Shown piece after piece: positions 23,455 to 37,300 of a DNA stretch of 64,000 nt. This stretch comes from Sinonovacula constricta (lineage: Eukaryota > Mollusca > Bivalvia > Cardiida > Solecurtidae): the NCBI GenBank assembly GCA_007844125.1, contig CM017561.1, positions 31,302,889 to 31,366,888 on the forward strand. Reading direction: 5' to 3'. Within the stretch, counting starts at the first letter, position 1; every line of letters starts with the position of its first letter. A program made the position numbers and the translations under genes. The notes under the pieces are model-generated. The model saw nothing but the letters and a program-made list of their open reading frames with translations, searched no databases and was not told the origin of the DNA.

Positions 23455-26400
23455 CATAGTCAATACGAAATGATGCGTTTTGATTAGCTGGTGCATCAGT
23501 GGCATTACGAAAAAACAACAACAAGATGTGTCTTTAATTATATCAAATCAGTAAAGATAAATCAAACGTTTTTCTTCGATTCCACACAAAAGAAAGACAT
23601 TTTTTCCATTTTAATCTAATTTATTCTTTCGAAAGAGAATCGCGAAGTTAAATGTCATAGAAGAACCGGATTTTTATGAATACTTCTATAAACACTTAAA
23701 ATATACTTTTGTTATATATAAAAAATCTTAATTAAAAACACACTAATTGCACACGTTTCTTTCAATGTAAACGAAATAATTTTGACTATTATTCGTATAC
23801 CTAATTATAGCGAAAGCGCGTCGCTCTGGTATGAGTGACTACAGTCCGTCAGAAGAAAGATCAATTAATAAAATTGTGATGAATTGGTAGATTTCACACT
23901 GACCACATTAGTTGGTCTTGAACATTTGTATTGACCCTCGCCCAACGAACTCGAGGAAATACGCTATTCCGCGGCAAAAAAAAACAAAAAAACGGGCCAA
24001 TACGAAATTACCAATTTTTTGACATTATTATATTATTGTAACTATGTACACTTCCCATGTAACGTGCTAACTGTAAGCTGTCTCATTTACATGGTTTGTC
24101 TAAGAGAAAAGCCTCTAAGAATTTCGAAGCTAGTTCCCAGCTTACTTGGGTTAAGCAACTCAAGAGGTCCGTTACCATGGTTTTTGTCCATTTGTATTAT
24201 GTCTGGTCTCAGTGTTTCTTTGTTACTTGCATGTTTGTACTTATACCTATCGCCGGTTAGAATTTGGAGTATATTAGAATTACACAGCAACCTTCAACTG
24301 ACTGACAACTGGTTTATTTAAGGGTATTTAATTATTAAGAATATTTAGAATGCTTACTGGAATTTGCATATGGGGAAAGTCTGTTTCGCGGACTTAAATA
24401 ACCCTGACAAAATACGGGTCACAATTCGGTACGCCTCGGATAATTCACGAATCATCATGAAAGGAAACACCCGAGAAAATAAACATGTCAGTGCCTATGC
24501 CGTCATAAAAAAACCCAATGACAAATGTTTTGTTATCTCTACTGAACATTCGGTAACGGTTGTATATCTAACGATATGTAAATAGTGAAATTTATAAATG
24601 AAAGTTTATAGCATGGAATAATCCCAATCTCATAAAAATCACATCCTAACTTTCGCTTCATTACTTTCCGCTGGTTAGGATCTGATTACATCCTGATAAA
24701 GGTCGCCTCGAAGTGACCTTTAAGTTATAAATATTAATGAGCCGATGACGTCAAACTTGACCAATCAGAAACCTCGTTACACCGAGGTATCGTTGTCAGA
24801 CAGCGACAAACACTTCACTACCTTTTTCATATTCTGAAGCAGGCGCGTTTCTGCCATTACGCACTTTACGCACGTGCGTAACCTACGTTCGAAAAATCGA
24901 AATCAAAAAGTACCAAAACACTAACCCGGGTTAGGAATGATATATTTTATTTCCGTAGTTTCTATGTTATAAACTCGTATTACCACACCAATCAAGCTGA
25001 AAAGGTTTAAACTGATTAAACTTAAACACGTCAGGATTTCTGTCGTAAATATTTTCCGTTAAGTTCCTCGTATGTCCGCCTTTAACCTGTTATTCATTAG
25101 AAAAAGAACCGAATATATTCTAAAGTATTACTACAAAGACTATTTCCCTTGTAATTGTGCGTAACTTTAAAAACAGCCCAGATACGCGCCTGTTCTGAAG
25201 GCGTTCTTCATTGATTCTAAGTTTTCGTTTGAACTGTTTTTGAGTGTGTTTGCTCCCACTACCCGTTATCAGAACCTGGAGAAATGACATCCCGCAAAAA
25301 CAGCACCGATCGACTAACGAATGTAATTTCTTTGGCGTTTGTTTTACCGGATCGCAAATGTCAATGGGGGCTGCCATCTTGAAAATGTGACGCACCTTTA
25401 ATCGGAATACCTTGGACATTGCCGCTCAATATGAATTTTCGTAAATAGCCGTAATCTGGCGAATATTCATGAAGTTACACCCCAACATTTTGCAACCGAC
25501 GATTTCATTGGCTAATCAAAGGTCAAATTGAGGTGACACCTAATGCGATGTCATCAGATCCTAACCAGCGGAAAGTAATGAAGCGAAAGTTAGGATGTGA
25601 TTTTAATGAGATTGGGAATAATCCTAGATACAATACACCTATCGCTTTTTTAAGAATTTTGTTATAGCGTATTCTTCTATCGGCGAACAAAACGATAGTG
25701 ATGCTGTAAGTATCATTGCTCCAGATACATCTGATGGATGATTGTACCGGAGACGGAATTACCCGAGGAGTAATGATTATACATAGATTAAGTAGTGTCA
25801 TTGTGCCGCTCTGATGAAATGTCCAGAATATACATGTACACCTGGAAATTCTGGATATAACTTACCAACGCCCTTGTAGGGCACCTAACCAGGATGTGTT
25901 CACCTATCCCAGAATTCTTATTGCCAGCATCGCGTACCATTCGTCGAAACCTCTGTATATCGTCTGTACATAAAGGTTCACACATCACTGATGGCAGGGA
26001 TGTCCTAAACGCGCGGGGTAACTGAAATGAACAATTACATCAGTCCGGCAGCTGGGGATGATTATTGTGCTTTCCAAGACGTTTTATTGATATGCAAATA
26101 TGAAGAAACGTTCCATGAGTTACCACAAATATTAAAATTTAAATCAAATCAAATGCACATACAGGTTTAATGTAAGATTGACATAACACTGAGAAGACAT
26201 AACACACACATGAGAAAAGCCGACAGCTACTGCTCTTGAAGGGGTACGTAAACGTTCGTTATGCATATAAATTCAAAATCGGCGATGTACTCTATCCTCG
26301 CATCAAAATTTTATGGCAGTTGCAACAGAAACAGTCAGTTTTCTTTGTGCCCAAATAACATCAAACGTCGCCTACGTAGTTCTGTTAAAAAATTAAGATT

Positions 26401-28147
26401 TTTACATAACAACAAACCAACAAAGAAACAACAAAACTTTGTTGTTATAAAAAGAATTAAAATGCCGCCAGTTTTTTCATGTCTTTAAATTATTTGCAGG
26501 TAAAGGTTCGTATACAAACAACAGAATAGACCATAACATTTTACTTGTACATAGAACATCGTCATAACAACTGCAATGTCAATTAAACAAGCGATATATA
26601 CACATATTGAACATTAACTAATAATTTCAAGTGACAGTTGAGGATGTGGCAACGTTTTAAACTACAATCTAATTTAATTCTGGTATTCACTAAAAATTGA
26701 AAAAAAACAAACACCGAAATTCGATGCATGGAAGCGCCGCGCTTCACTTGTTTATAGACAACATGGCGCCAGCCAGAATTTTTCCAGGAATTATTACATA
26801 TAGCGCGCGCATGCGCGGCGACAATAAGATCATTGTTTCTGTTAAGAATAGCTACTTAAGCATTTCGTTTTCGTATAATCTGACAGGATTACAGGCATAG
26901 ATAGTTTTCACTTTAACTTAATATAACATTATGGTGCATATTGTTGGGCTCAGTTTTCTTTTGTTTGTTTAGTTTTAGTGTAAAATCAACTTTACAAATG
27001 CTCAAATCATATGCAAGTTAGACAACTTCTTGACTTCATTTCACTTGAAAGTTTGTTCCTGTCTTTCACAGAGACCTTGACTGTTGATAAATCATTATTC
27101 TGTGTCCTTCGCTTCGATTTTTTTAAATGGCAAACATTTATCATTGCTTATTTTACGTTTTTACGCTCCGTTATATCGAAATCAAGTTTAAGTTGATATC
27201 CGGCAGTTCGCACATTTCAAACAATACAAACAAAACCTTATCCCTAATTTAGTACGTTGGGCATAATTTTGTGATTTTACATAAGTTATACTTTAGTCTA
27301 AATAAAAAAAGAGACTTTGAACACAGCCTCAATCGTTAGTCAGGACAAATAGCCCACAATTTTCACTGCTTAAAAATCTATAAATAAGCAAAATGGGGAC
27401 TTCCGGTCAAACAGATATCGACGTCAGAGCATATTACCGTGATGACGATATAACACAATCTCAAAAAAAAAAAATTGTCACAACGCTATCTTAGTTTAAA
27501 AATAGCGAACTGTGCAGCGTAACTCAGATAGAAAAACGCTATTTGTAATGGCGAGTGTGGTGTAATGCTTTACTTTTCACATAGATGTAGAAATCCCCTG
27601 AAATAGCATTTCAGGGGATCTATTCAGAAAACACGAGTTTATATGGTTGTTTAAAAAAGTCAAAACTGTTTGATACCACAATTTAACGGCACTACCTTTT
27701 TGCTGTTTGGCGTGTTAGTGTGAGAATCCACTTTAAAAGCTGGGGACGACAATTGCTTTCCTTTCTTGGAGGCATCCAAAATAAGATCTGAAACTAATAA
27801 ATGAATTTCATTGGTTATTATAAAACTCTACAGGAAAAGGGGACATTTTTCAGCTCATTCTTAGTCTTATCAAAATGTTGTTTTTGTTGCTGTTGTTAGT
27901 TTTATTGCGAAAATCGTCAGCTTCACCAAGGAATTCTCACTGCTTCGCTTTATAATCGATGTAGGGCTAATATTGTTGTAGATAAACATAATTTTACGCT
28001 TCCCTAAGTGGGTGTAAGTATTACGAAAAGAACGATAGAGACAGGTTGTGTATAATTTAAACGCGCGATGCACAAAAAGAATTATTAATTGAACTCTCAA
28101 ATTAGACATGATGAAATAAATGGTGACTACGACTACTACTACTACTT

Positions 28148-28181
<34 letters not shown>

Positions 28182-28261
28182 AACTACTTCTAATAAAGTC
28201 GATACTACTAGGTACTCCTACTACTACTTCTAATAAAGTCGATACTACTACTACTACTACT

Positions 28262-28326
<65 letters not shown>

Positions 28327-28337
28327 TACTACTTCTT

Positions 28338-28394
<57 letters not shown>

Positions 28395-31300
28395 TTACTA
28401 CTTCTATCACTGCCACAACCACAACGACTACTATTACTATCTTTAAATTACTGCAAATTTTAGTAACTTTTAGAGCAATGTTTTTCTTTTTACCTGGGTC
28501 TTTATGTCTGACTGGAATCTCGGACTAAAATAAAGAAACAGAATACAATTACAAAGATGTAACATGTACCATCAAAGATTTACGGATGCAATATAGTTTG
28601 GCAAAATACCTATTTTTTTAAATTGAAGCCATTTACTTGCTTCCTCTCCATACATCAAAAGGACAAGAACAAATTAAATTATTTCAAAGGCGGTTATTAA
28701 GCCGTTTTTTGCTCACAATATAATGCTTATTATAAAAAATGAAACTTAAACCTTGTATGCATATTTACATTCATGAGACAGATTCAGATACGATTTTACT
28801 TATGGCTTCCAGGAAATTGTTAAAAATGTTCAAAAACCAAAAACACTTGGCATAATTTCACTTTTATTCAACAGTCACGTGTATTCGTATGGCACGTCTT
28901 CTTGCGTAATAATTACTAACAAAAATGGCTGATTAATTGTAAGGACAAAGTCAAATAAAAACTAAAAGTTTAAATAAATAGTCGTTTTGGGCGCAAGCGA
29001 CAACGTCCAGAGGTATGAGAAAGCTGGATTTCGGATTGAAAGGCTTGATCTCGCATGACCTTGATCACTCGCGGTCAGTTATTCATGCCTGAGAAGAAGT
29101 AGTGCGTGTTCAGAACAAATATGTATGTCTAAGGAGACTAGACGCGTCAGTTGTGCCTGGAAGATTATTATATTGTGTACTTCAGATATACATGAAATGC
29201 GTATTTATGAATGAACTATGCCGCGTATGAATATCACTCAAGCTTGTAAAGCTTTCAACGCCCAAACAGCAATTCTGGGCTCTTTGCTTTTTTTCTTCGA
29301 TACATAAGCATTTTTCCATGCGAATGACATACTTCATTCACACGCGTTCTACGTCATTCAAAGGTATATAATAATATTAAAACATAATATTGTATGACGT
29401 TTTTGTATTAAAATCCCAGCTAAACCGTCTGTACTTTTTGTTGTTCATATAGAACCCCTGCTACATTTGTAAACGCTGCTTCATACTGATGTTTGTTTGG
29501 TTTTGGATGATTTTCAACTGTTTCTGTTTATTTCTTTTGAAATTTGATAATTTCCGTCATTCCTGAAAGTTTACAACTTTATTATTTTTCATATTATGTA
29601 ATTTCCTCGCTTCTTATGATTTTGACTTAACATTGACCCGGTCGGCTTGCGGATCAGGAGGTCGTGGGTTCGAACCCCGGCCGGGTCATACCAAAGACTT
29701 TAAAGTTGGTAGAAGTGGCTTCCCTCCTAACGCTCGGGGCTAAGGGGACAGCATTGCGCCTGACTCATCGGTGTCAGTATAATGGACCGGCCGGGTTCAG
29801 TCCCTGGGCACCTCATAAGTGCCCCTGTGCTTTAAAGATAGAAATGTCGCTGCGCAGTATCGGCAAAATGCCCGCTAATCCCTAATCCCCTTAACATTGA
29901 CCCGTTTGTCATACTTGAGATGCTTCCTCGCATCTACAAAATACATTTAAAAATTATTAAAAGTATTAATTGCCATTTATTTAAGATTATTTTTGTTTTA
30001 TCTCAGGTATTAAATTTAATCACATATGCATTTTTATTTAAAAAAAAACTGCATAGGTTTATATGTTACTTAATATTTTCTAGGCAATTATGACTGAAAG
30101 CGGAGGGTCTTAAGTGCTTCGCAAGCTACAATTATGTGTTTATATGTGTGTGTGTGTAGGGGGGTGGGGTGGGGGTGGGGGTGTTTGGTGGTGGTGGTGG
30201 TGGTGGGGGTCATAATATATTCATTAAATACCCCTCTTACAATTGTAAAACACTTAAATTCTACAAAACACTTATACATTCAATTTTAGGATTATATATT
30301 CAATAATTCATGCAGGTGCTTACTGTAAGTTAAATTGATCTCATTTTGATTTGAATTTACACCTTTTGTCTCAATGATAAACTTTTAAGAAGTGCGATGC
30401 TGGATCCTCGCAAATCCGTTTAAAGTACCCTACTTTTAGCGAATTACCATTCCAAAGCAGAAAATGCTGTCAGACCTTTGTCTTTGGTCTTCCTCTGCCA
30501 TTAATAGTAAGATGTCGCTAAAATGACCATACTTCAAAAGACGGACACAATTAATCCTACCTTTCCAACGTCTGGTGTATTAGTTTGAGCACGCCTTCTA
30601 TCATCTGGACACGAACTCTGCTTCACGCCCCTGTAGGCTTCCGATATTTGGTCGAGAGCTAATGTGCTTCCCGTTCCTGATACTTGATCTGGAACTAATG
30701 CACGGAGGTCTTTAATAATAACAAAGTCACAAATTCAGGGAAGTGGTTTTCATGTTCATTTTGTTTTCTTCCTCATTGTTTTGAAGTGTTTTTCCCTGAG
30801 ATATGACGCGTCTAAGTCAGCCAAGACAAAATGTCGAAAAGATCAAATGATGCAATGCCGTAATGTCGCCATTTGCAAAAGAGAAACAGTACGAAAAAAC
30901 GAAGTTAACAAGTCATCGATTTTCGATGAGTTTTCTTTAATCTAGCGACTTTTTGTTTTATTTCGCATTTCCTACATTTTTTCATCGCCAAAGCAACGGA
31001 AAGCAGCAATGATATATATATCAACCTCAATTTTTAAGTTTGCTTTCATTGGACCTGTTTTTGTAAAATATGGCGTAACCGTTTATCATTCGTAAAACAA
31101 TCACTGTGTAAAATATAATTTAATGGATCTGTCGAGAAACCAATGTTCAACGGCTTGAAGCACAATGTTTAGTATTTATTTTTCAATTATTAAAAAACAT
31201 ATTTCCTAAAGATATAGGAAATATTAAATCTGGCACGATCTTTTCTAGACCAATACTGAGTATTTAAGACACACCTACGTTTTAATGTTGAATTAAAATG

Positions 31301-34300
31301 AGAGAATAATCGAGAAATTAATACAGTATAAGGAGAAATAAACATAAAATTCTTTTCACAGTTTTAAGTTAACCATATAAGTTTTGTAGGATCTATAAAT
31401 TTGTTCCGAACGTTCGAACATTCGAATAAAATATGATCAGAACATTCGAATGCTTCATTGAGTGAATTCTGCCATCCCTAAAACTTGATTAAGATATGTG
31501 TACCAATAAATAAAGCTAAGAAACATAGAAAATTGAAAAGCATAATATACGTCCAGATACATTTCTCATACCTACTGAATTAACATGGCTATTAATTAAT
31601 GGCATATATCCTATCTATCATTCAACACTAAAACATACAATGTTAGCATCCCCAACGTTGTTTTAAACTATTTATGTTAAGAAATATGATGTCGCTTACC
31701 TACGACTTTAGTTCCAGCTGGATCAATTGTCTGTCTTCAATGGTATCTCTACTACGAAATGCATTCATTCAACACCATGACAGACAATGTTAGAATCACC
31801 AACTTTGTTTTAAACTATTTATGTTAAGAAATATAATATTTCAGAAATATGATGTTTCTTACCTACGACTTTAGGTCTAGCTGGAACATCAGGCTGTAAA
31901 AAGCAGAACATGTGAGGAAATTAAGGTAGTGAAACGTCTTACAAGATAACATAGAAGCTATAAATAGAGGATCTGACACGAGTTGTCAATTAATACAAAC
32001 ATTTATTAAACGAGTTCAGGAAAAGAAGTAAGCGATCCTACGGCGAGCTTATTATGATTTTTTTGTAAACGAGTTTGATAAATGTTAGTATTAAATGACA
32101 GCGAGTGTCAGATTCTTTTTATCACATGATTTCATTCGCCACTATACAATTTTACGAAATTTTAACATCAATACTTGGTGAAATAGTGGTATGAGACAAT
32201 GTCCTTTTTGATGACGTCGATGACGTCATTAATCAAAACGCTACACAACACTAATATAATATATACACAATATCATCTGACTGGCTGATATGACTGCAAT
32301 CATCAACGATCGAGTCGTATTTGGCGGAAACACCCGATCTGACGGTCGCGTGTGCTTGACGACTGAAAGTGGTAATCGACAACTATGTGTGTGTGGGTTT
32401 TGTGTTATCAATATATTATTGAGGCATCCTTTTACAATTGTTTTTTACAAAGCACATAAAACTCAATTCAAGTTTAGGACTATATATTCAATGAATCACA
32501 TAGGTGCTTACTATAAGTTATCCCATGTGAATTTTGATTTAAACTTTTTTGTCTCAAAGGCAAACTTTTAAAAAGTGCGAAGTTGGAACCTCATTTACCC
32601 GTTTAAAGTACCATACTTTTACCGAATGGCCGTTCCAAAGCAGAAAATGTTCCTATGCAAATAACAGTTAAGATGCCTTTAAAATGATCATACTTTCATC
32701 ACTGCGAGGTACTTAAAAAAATACAGACACAAATACTCCTACCTTCCAAACGTTTGATGTATCAGTTTGCGCACGCCTTCTATCGTCTGGACACGAACTC
32801 TGCTTCACGTTCCTGTAGGCTTCCGATACTTGGCTGGGCGCTAATGCGCTTCCCGACACCTGGTCTGGAACTAATGCACGTAAGCGTAAGTATTTCATTA
32901 TAACATAGCCACAAATTCAAAAAAGTTGTTTTCATGCTCATTTTGTTTTCTTGCTTATTTGTTTTGAGTTTTTTTCTGACATTTAACTCGTCTTAGCCAT
33001 CGTAGACAAAATGTCGAAAAGACCAAGTGATGCAATGACAGAATGTCGCCATTTTTAAAAAAAAAAAGGAAATAGAACGAAATAACGAAGTTAACAATTC
33101 ATGGATTTTTATTTAGTTTTCTTCACTTTAGCGACTTTTGTCTTAGTTCATGTTTCCGACATTTTTTCTTCGCCATAGCAACGAAAAGACTTACTGACAT
33201 GTTTAAACTATTTTTGTTAAGAAATATTATGTTTCAGAAAAAATGTTGTCCGTTTCAATATAAATCTTATGATCGATTGAAAAACGTTCTTTAATTTCTG
33301 TATTCCATCCACTCCGAAGATTTAAGAGCGATTTCTCTCTGAGGGCGATTTCGTAAATATTAATGAATCTTAAGAAGGAAAATCCAATCTGAAAAGATAA
33401 ATTCAATCTTAAGATTTATGATGAAACGAACCCTTAATGTTCCTTACCTACGACTTTGGATCTAGCTGGAACATCAGGCTGTAAAAAAGCAGAACATGTG
33501 CCCAAAATTATGTTGGTTAAAACTTTTATACAAGATAACTTATCAGCTATATACATATTTATGACATTTACAGTGTATTTTCCTAGTTTCTAAATTTCGC
33601 ATGAAGTAGCAATTGAATTCGCTTTAATGTTATAATGTAATAATATCATTGCATGATTTACTTGTTATATCTAAGGTAGGTCAGGATCTACAATTTTAAA
33701 GCAAAATACTTATACCTTACAAGTAACATCAGAAGATAACGAGTAACGTGTAAATGTACTGTAGTAACCGACAAATATCTTGGTATTTAATAGCCTTAGA
33801 CTGACGTAGTTATTAAAATGAATTGAAAATTGGGATGTGGCCTTATCTTTGCTTCACGCTGCGGGAGGAAAATATGTTGGGGAATTTAAATTAATTTTTC
33901 TTACCTAAACTAAGAAATTTCCTTTAAATTTGGAAAAAATCCTATTCGTTTTGTCTATTGTATGATTTGATTAATGAAAATGATGGACAGTTACTCCTAC
34001 TTTCCCCATGTCAGATGTATTAGTTGGCGCACGCCTTCTATCCTCTGGACACGAACTCTGCTTCACGTTCCTGTAGGCTTCCGATACTTGGTCGGGAACT
34101 AATACGCTTCCCGATTCTCGGTCTGGAACTAATGCACGTAGGTTTTTAATTATAACATAGCCAGAAATTGACAAAAGTTGTTTTCATGATCATTTTGTTT
34201 TCTTTCTTATTTGTTTTGAGTTTCTTTCTGAGATTTGACGTGTCTTAGCCAGCCTAGACAAAATGTTGCAAGGACCAAATGATGCAATGACAGTATGTCG

Positions 34301-37300
34301 CCATTTGCAAAAATAAAAAAAAATAAAATAAAAAAGAAATAGTACGAAATAACGAAGTTAACACTTCATCGATTTTCGTTGAGTATTTTACTTTAGCGAC
34401 TTCTTTAACTACCATCATTAAGTTTGCCTTCAATGGAAAATGTTAAATGTAAAGTATGGCGTTACCTATTTTTATTTTGTTAGTCGTAGAACAATCATGA
34501 TATGGATCTACCGACAAACCAATGTTCAAAAGCTTGATACACAATGATTTGTACTTATTTTTGAATTGAATAAAAATTTAAAACTGAAGTAATAGGAAAT
34601 ATATTTGTGGCACGACTTTTTTTAGATCATGACTGAGTATTCAGGACACACATACGCTTTAATGATTAATTTAGATATGTTTGCCAATAAATGAAGCTAA
34701 GAAACAAACATAGAAATTTGAAAAGAATAATATGCGCCCAGATACATTTCTCATTACTACTGAATTCGACATGGCTATCTATAATAATATACATTCTATC
34801 TATCATTTAACACTAAGACATATTAGCATCCCCAGCGTTGTTTGAAACTATTTATGCTAAGAAATATTATGTTACAGAAATATGTGCTTCGTTTCATTAT
34901 AAATCTTAAGATCGAATGAAAAACGTTCTTAAATATCTGAATTACGACCATTCCGAAGATTTAAGAACGATTTCTCTCTGAATGTGATTTCAGAAATATT
35001 AATGACTCTTAGGAAGGAAATCCAATCGGAAGAGATAAATTCAATCTTAGGATTTATTATGTAACGCACCCTTGATGTTCCTTACCTACAACTTTAGGTC
35101 TAGCTGGAACATCAGGCTGTAAAAAAAGCAGAACATCTGCCCAAAATTATGTTGGTTAAAACTTTTATACAAGTTAACTTATAAGCGATATACATATTTA
35201 TGACATTTACAGTGTATTTTCCTAGTTTCTAAATTTCGCATGAAGTAGCAATTGAATTCGCTTTAATGTTATAATGTAATAATATCATTGCATGATTTAC
35301 TTGTTATATTTAAGGTAGGTCAGGATATACAATTTAAAGCAAAATACTTATACATTACAAGTAAGATCAGAAGATAACGAGTGACGTTTAAATGTACTGT
35401 AGTAACCGACAAATATCTTCGTATTTAATAGCCTTAGACTGACGTAGTTATTAAAAAGAATTGAAAATTGGGATGTGGCCATACCTTAGCTTCACGCTGC
35501 GGGAGGTAAATATGTTGGGAAATTTAAATTAATTTTTCTTACTTAACCTAAAAAAAATTCCTTTAAATTTGGAAAAATCATAATAGTTGTGCCTATTGTA
35601 TGATTTTATGAATGCAAATGATGAACAGTTACTCCTACCTTCCCAATGTCAGATGTGTTAGTTGGCGCACGCCTTCTATCCTCTGGACACGAACTCTGCT
35701 TCACGTTCCTGTAGGCTTCCGATACTTGGTCGGGAACTAATACGCTTCCCGATACTCGGTCTGGAACTAATGCACGTAGGTTTTTAATTATAACATAGCC
35801 AGAAAGTGACAAAAGTTGTTTTCATGCTCATTTTGTTTTCTTTCTTATTTGTTTTGAGTTTCTTTCTGAGATTTGACGTGTCACAGCCAGCCTAGACAAA
35901 ATGTCGCAAGGACCAAATGATGCAATGACAGTATGTCGCCATTTGCAAAAAAAAAAAAAAGAAAAAAAAGAAAAGAAAAAGAAAAAAAAAGAAATAGTAC
36001 AAAATAACGAAGTTAACTATTCATCGATTTTCGTTGAGTATTTTACTTTAGAGACTTCTTTAACTACCATCGTTAAGTTTGCCTTCAATGGAAAATGTTT
36101 TGTAAAGTATGGCGTAACCCTTTCATTTTGTCAGTCGTAGAGCAATCATGATATGGATCTACCGACAAACAAATGTTCAAAAGCTTGATACACAATGATT
36201 TGTACTTATTTTTGAATTGAATAAAAATTTAAAACTGAAGTAATAGGAAATATATTTGTGGCACGACTTTTTTTAGATCATGACTGAGTATTCAGGACAC
36301 ACATACGCTTTAATGATTAATTTAGATATGTTTGCCAATAAATGAAGCTAAGAAACAAACATAGAAATTTGAAAAGAATAATATGCGCCCAGATACATTT
36401 CTCATTACTACTGAATTCGACATGGCTATCTATAATAATATACATTCTATCTATCATTTAACACTAAGACATATTAGCATCCCCAGCGTTGTTTGAAACT
36501 ATTTATGCTAAGAAATATTATGTTACAGAAATATGTGCTTCGTTTCATTATAAATCTTAAGATCGAATGAAAAAAGTTCTTTAATTTCTGTATTACGACC
36601 ATTCCGAAGATTTAAGAGCCATTTCTCTCTGAGGGCGATTTAATAAATATAAATGAGTCTTAAGAAGGAAATCCAATCTGAAGAGATAAATTCAATCTTA
36701 AGATTTATGATGAAACGAACCCTTGATGTTCCTTACCTACGACTTTAGGTCTAGCTGGAACATCAGGCTGTAAAAAAGCAGAACATGTGCCCAAAATTAT
36801 GTTGGTTAAAACCTTTATACAAGATAACTTATCAGCTATATACATATTCATGACATTTACAGTGTATTTTCCTAGTTACTAAATTTCGCATGAAGTAGCA
36901 ATTGAATTCGCTTTAATGTTATAATGTTATAATATTATTGCATGATTTACTTGTTATATTTAATGTAGGTTAGTATCGGTAATGTTGAAGAAAAATACTG
37001 ATACATTACAAGATCAGAAGATAACGAGTAACGTGTAAATGGTACTTCAGTAACTTAAAAATATCTTGGAATTTATTAGCCTTGGGCTGACGAAGTTATT
37101 TAAAGGAATTGAAAATTGGAATGTGGCCTTATCCTAGCTTAAAACTGTGGGAGGTAAATTTGGTGGGGAACCTAAATTAATTTTACTTACTTAAACGAAG
37201 ACATTTGCATTAATTTGGAAAAATCCAACTATTTTTTATTTATTTTATAATTTGATGAATGAAATGTGAAGAACAATTATTCCTACCTTCCCAAAGTAAG

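Noticed and set aside
23200..23505. ORF with a long Cys run
   Set aside because: Reverse translation of the (CAA)n tract.
28102..28422. ORF with long Val runs
   Set aside because: Translation of the (CTA)n tract.
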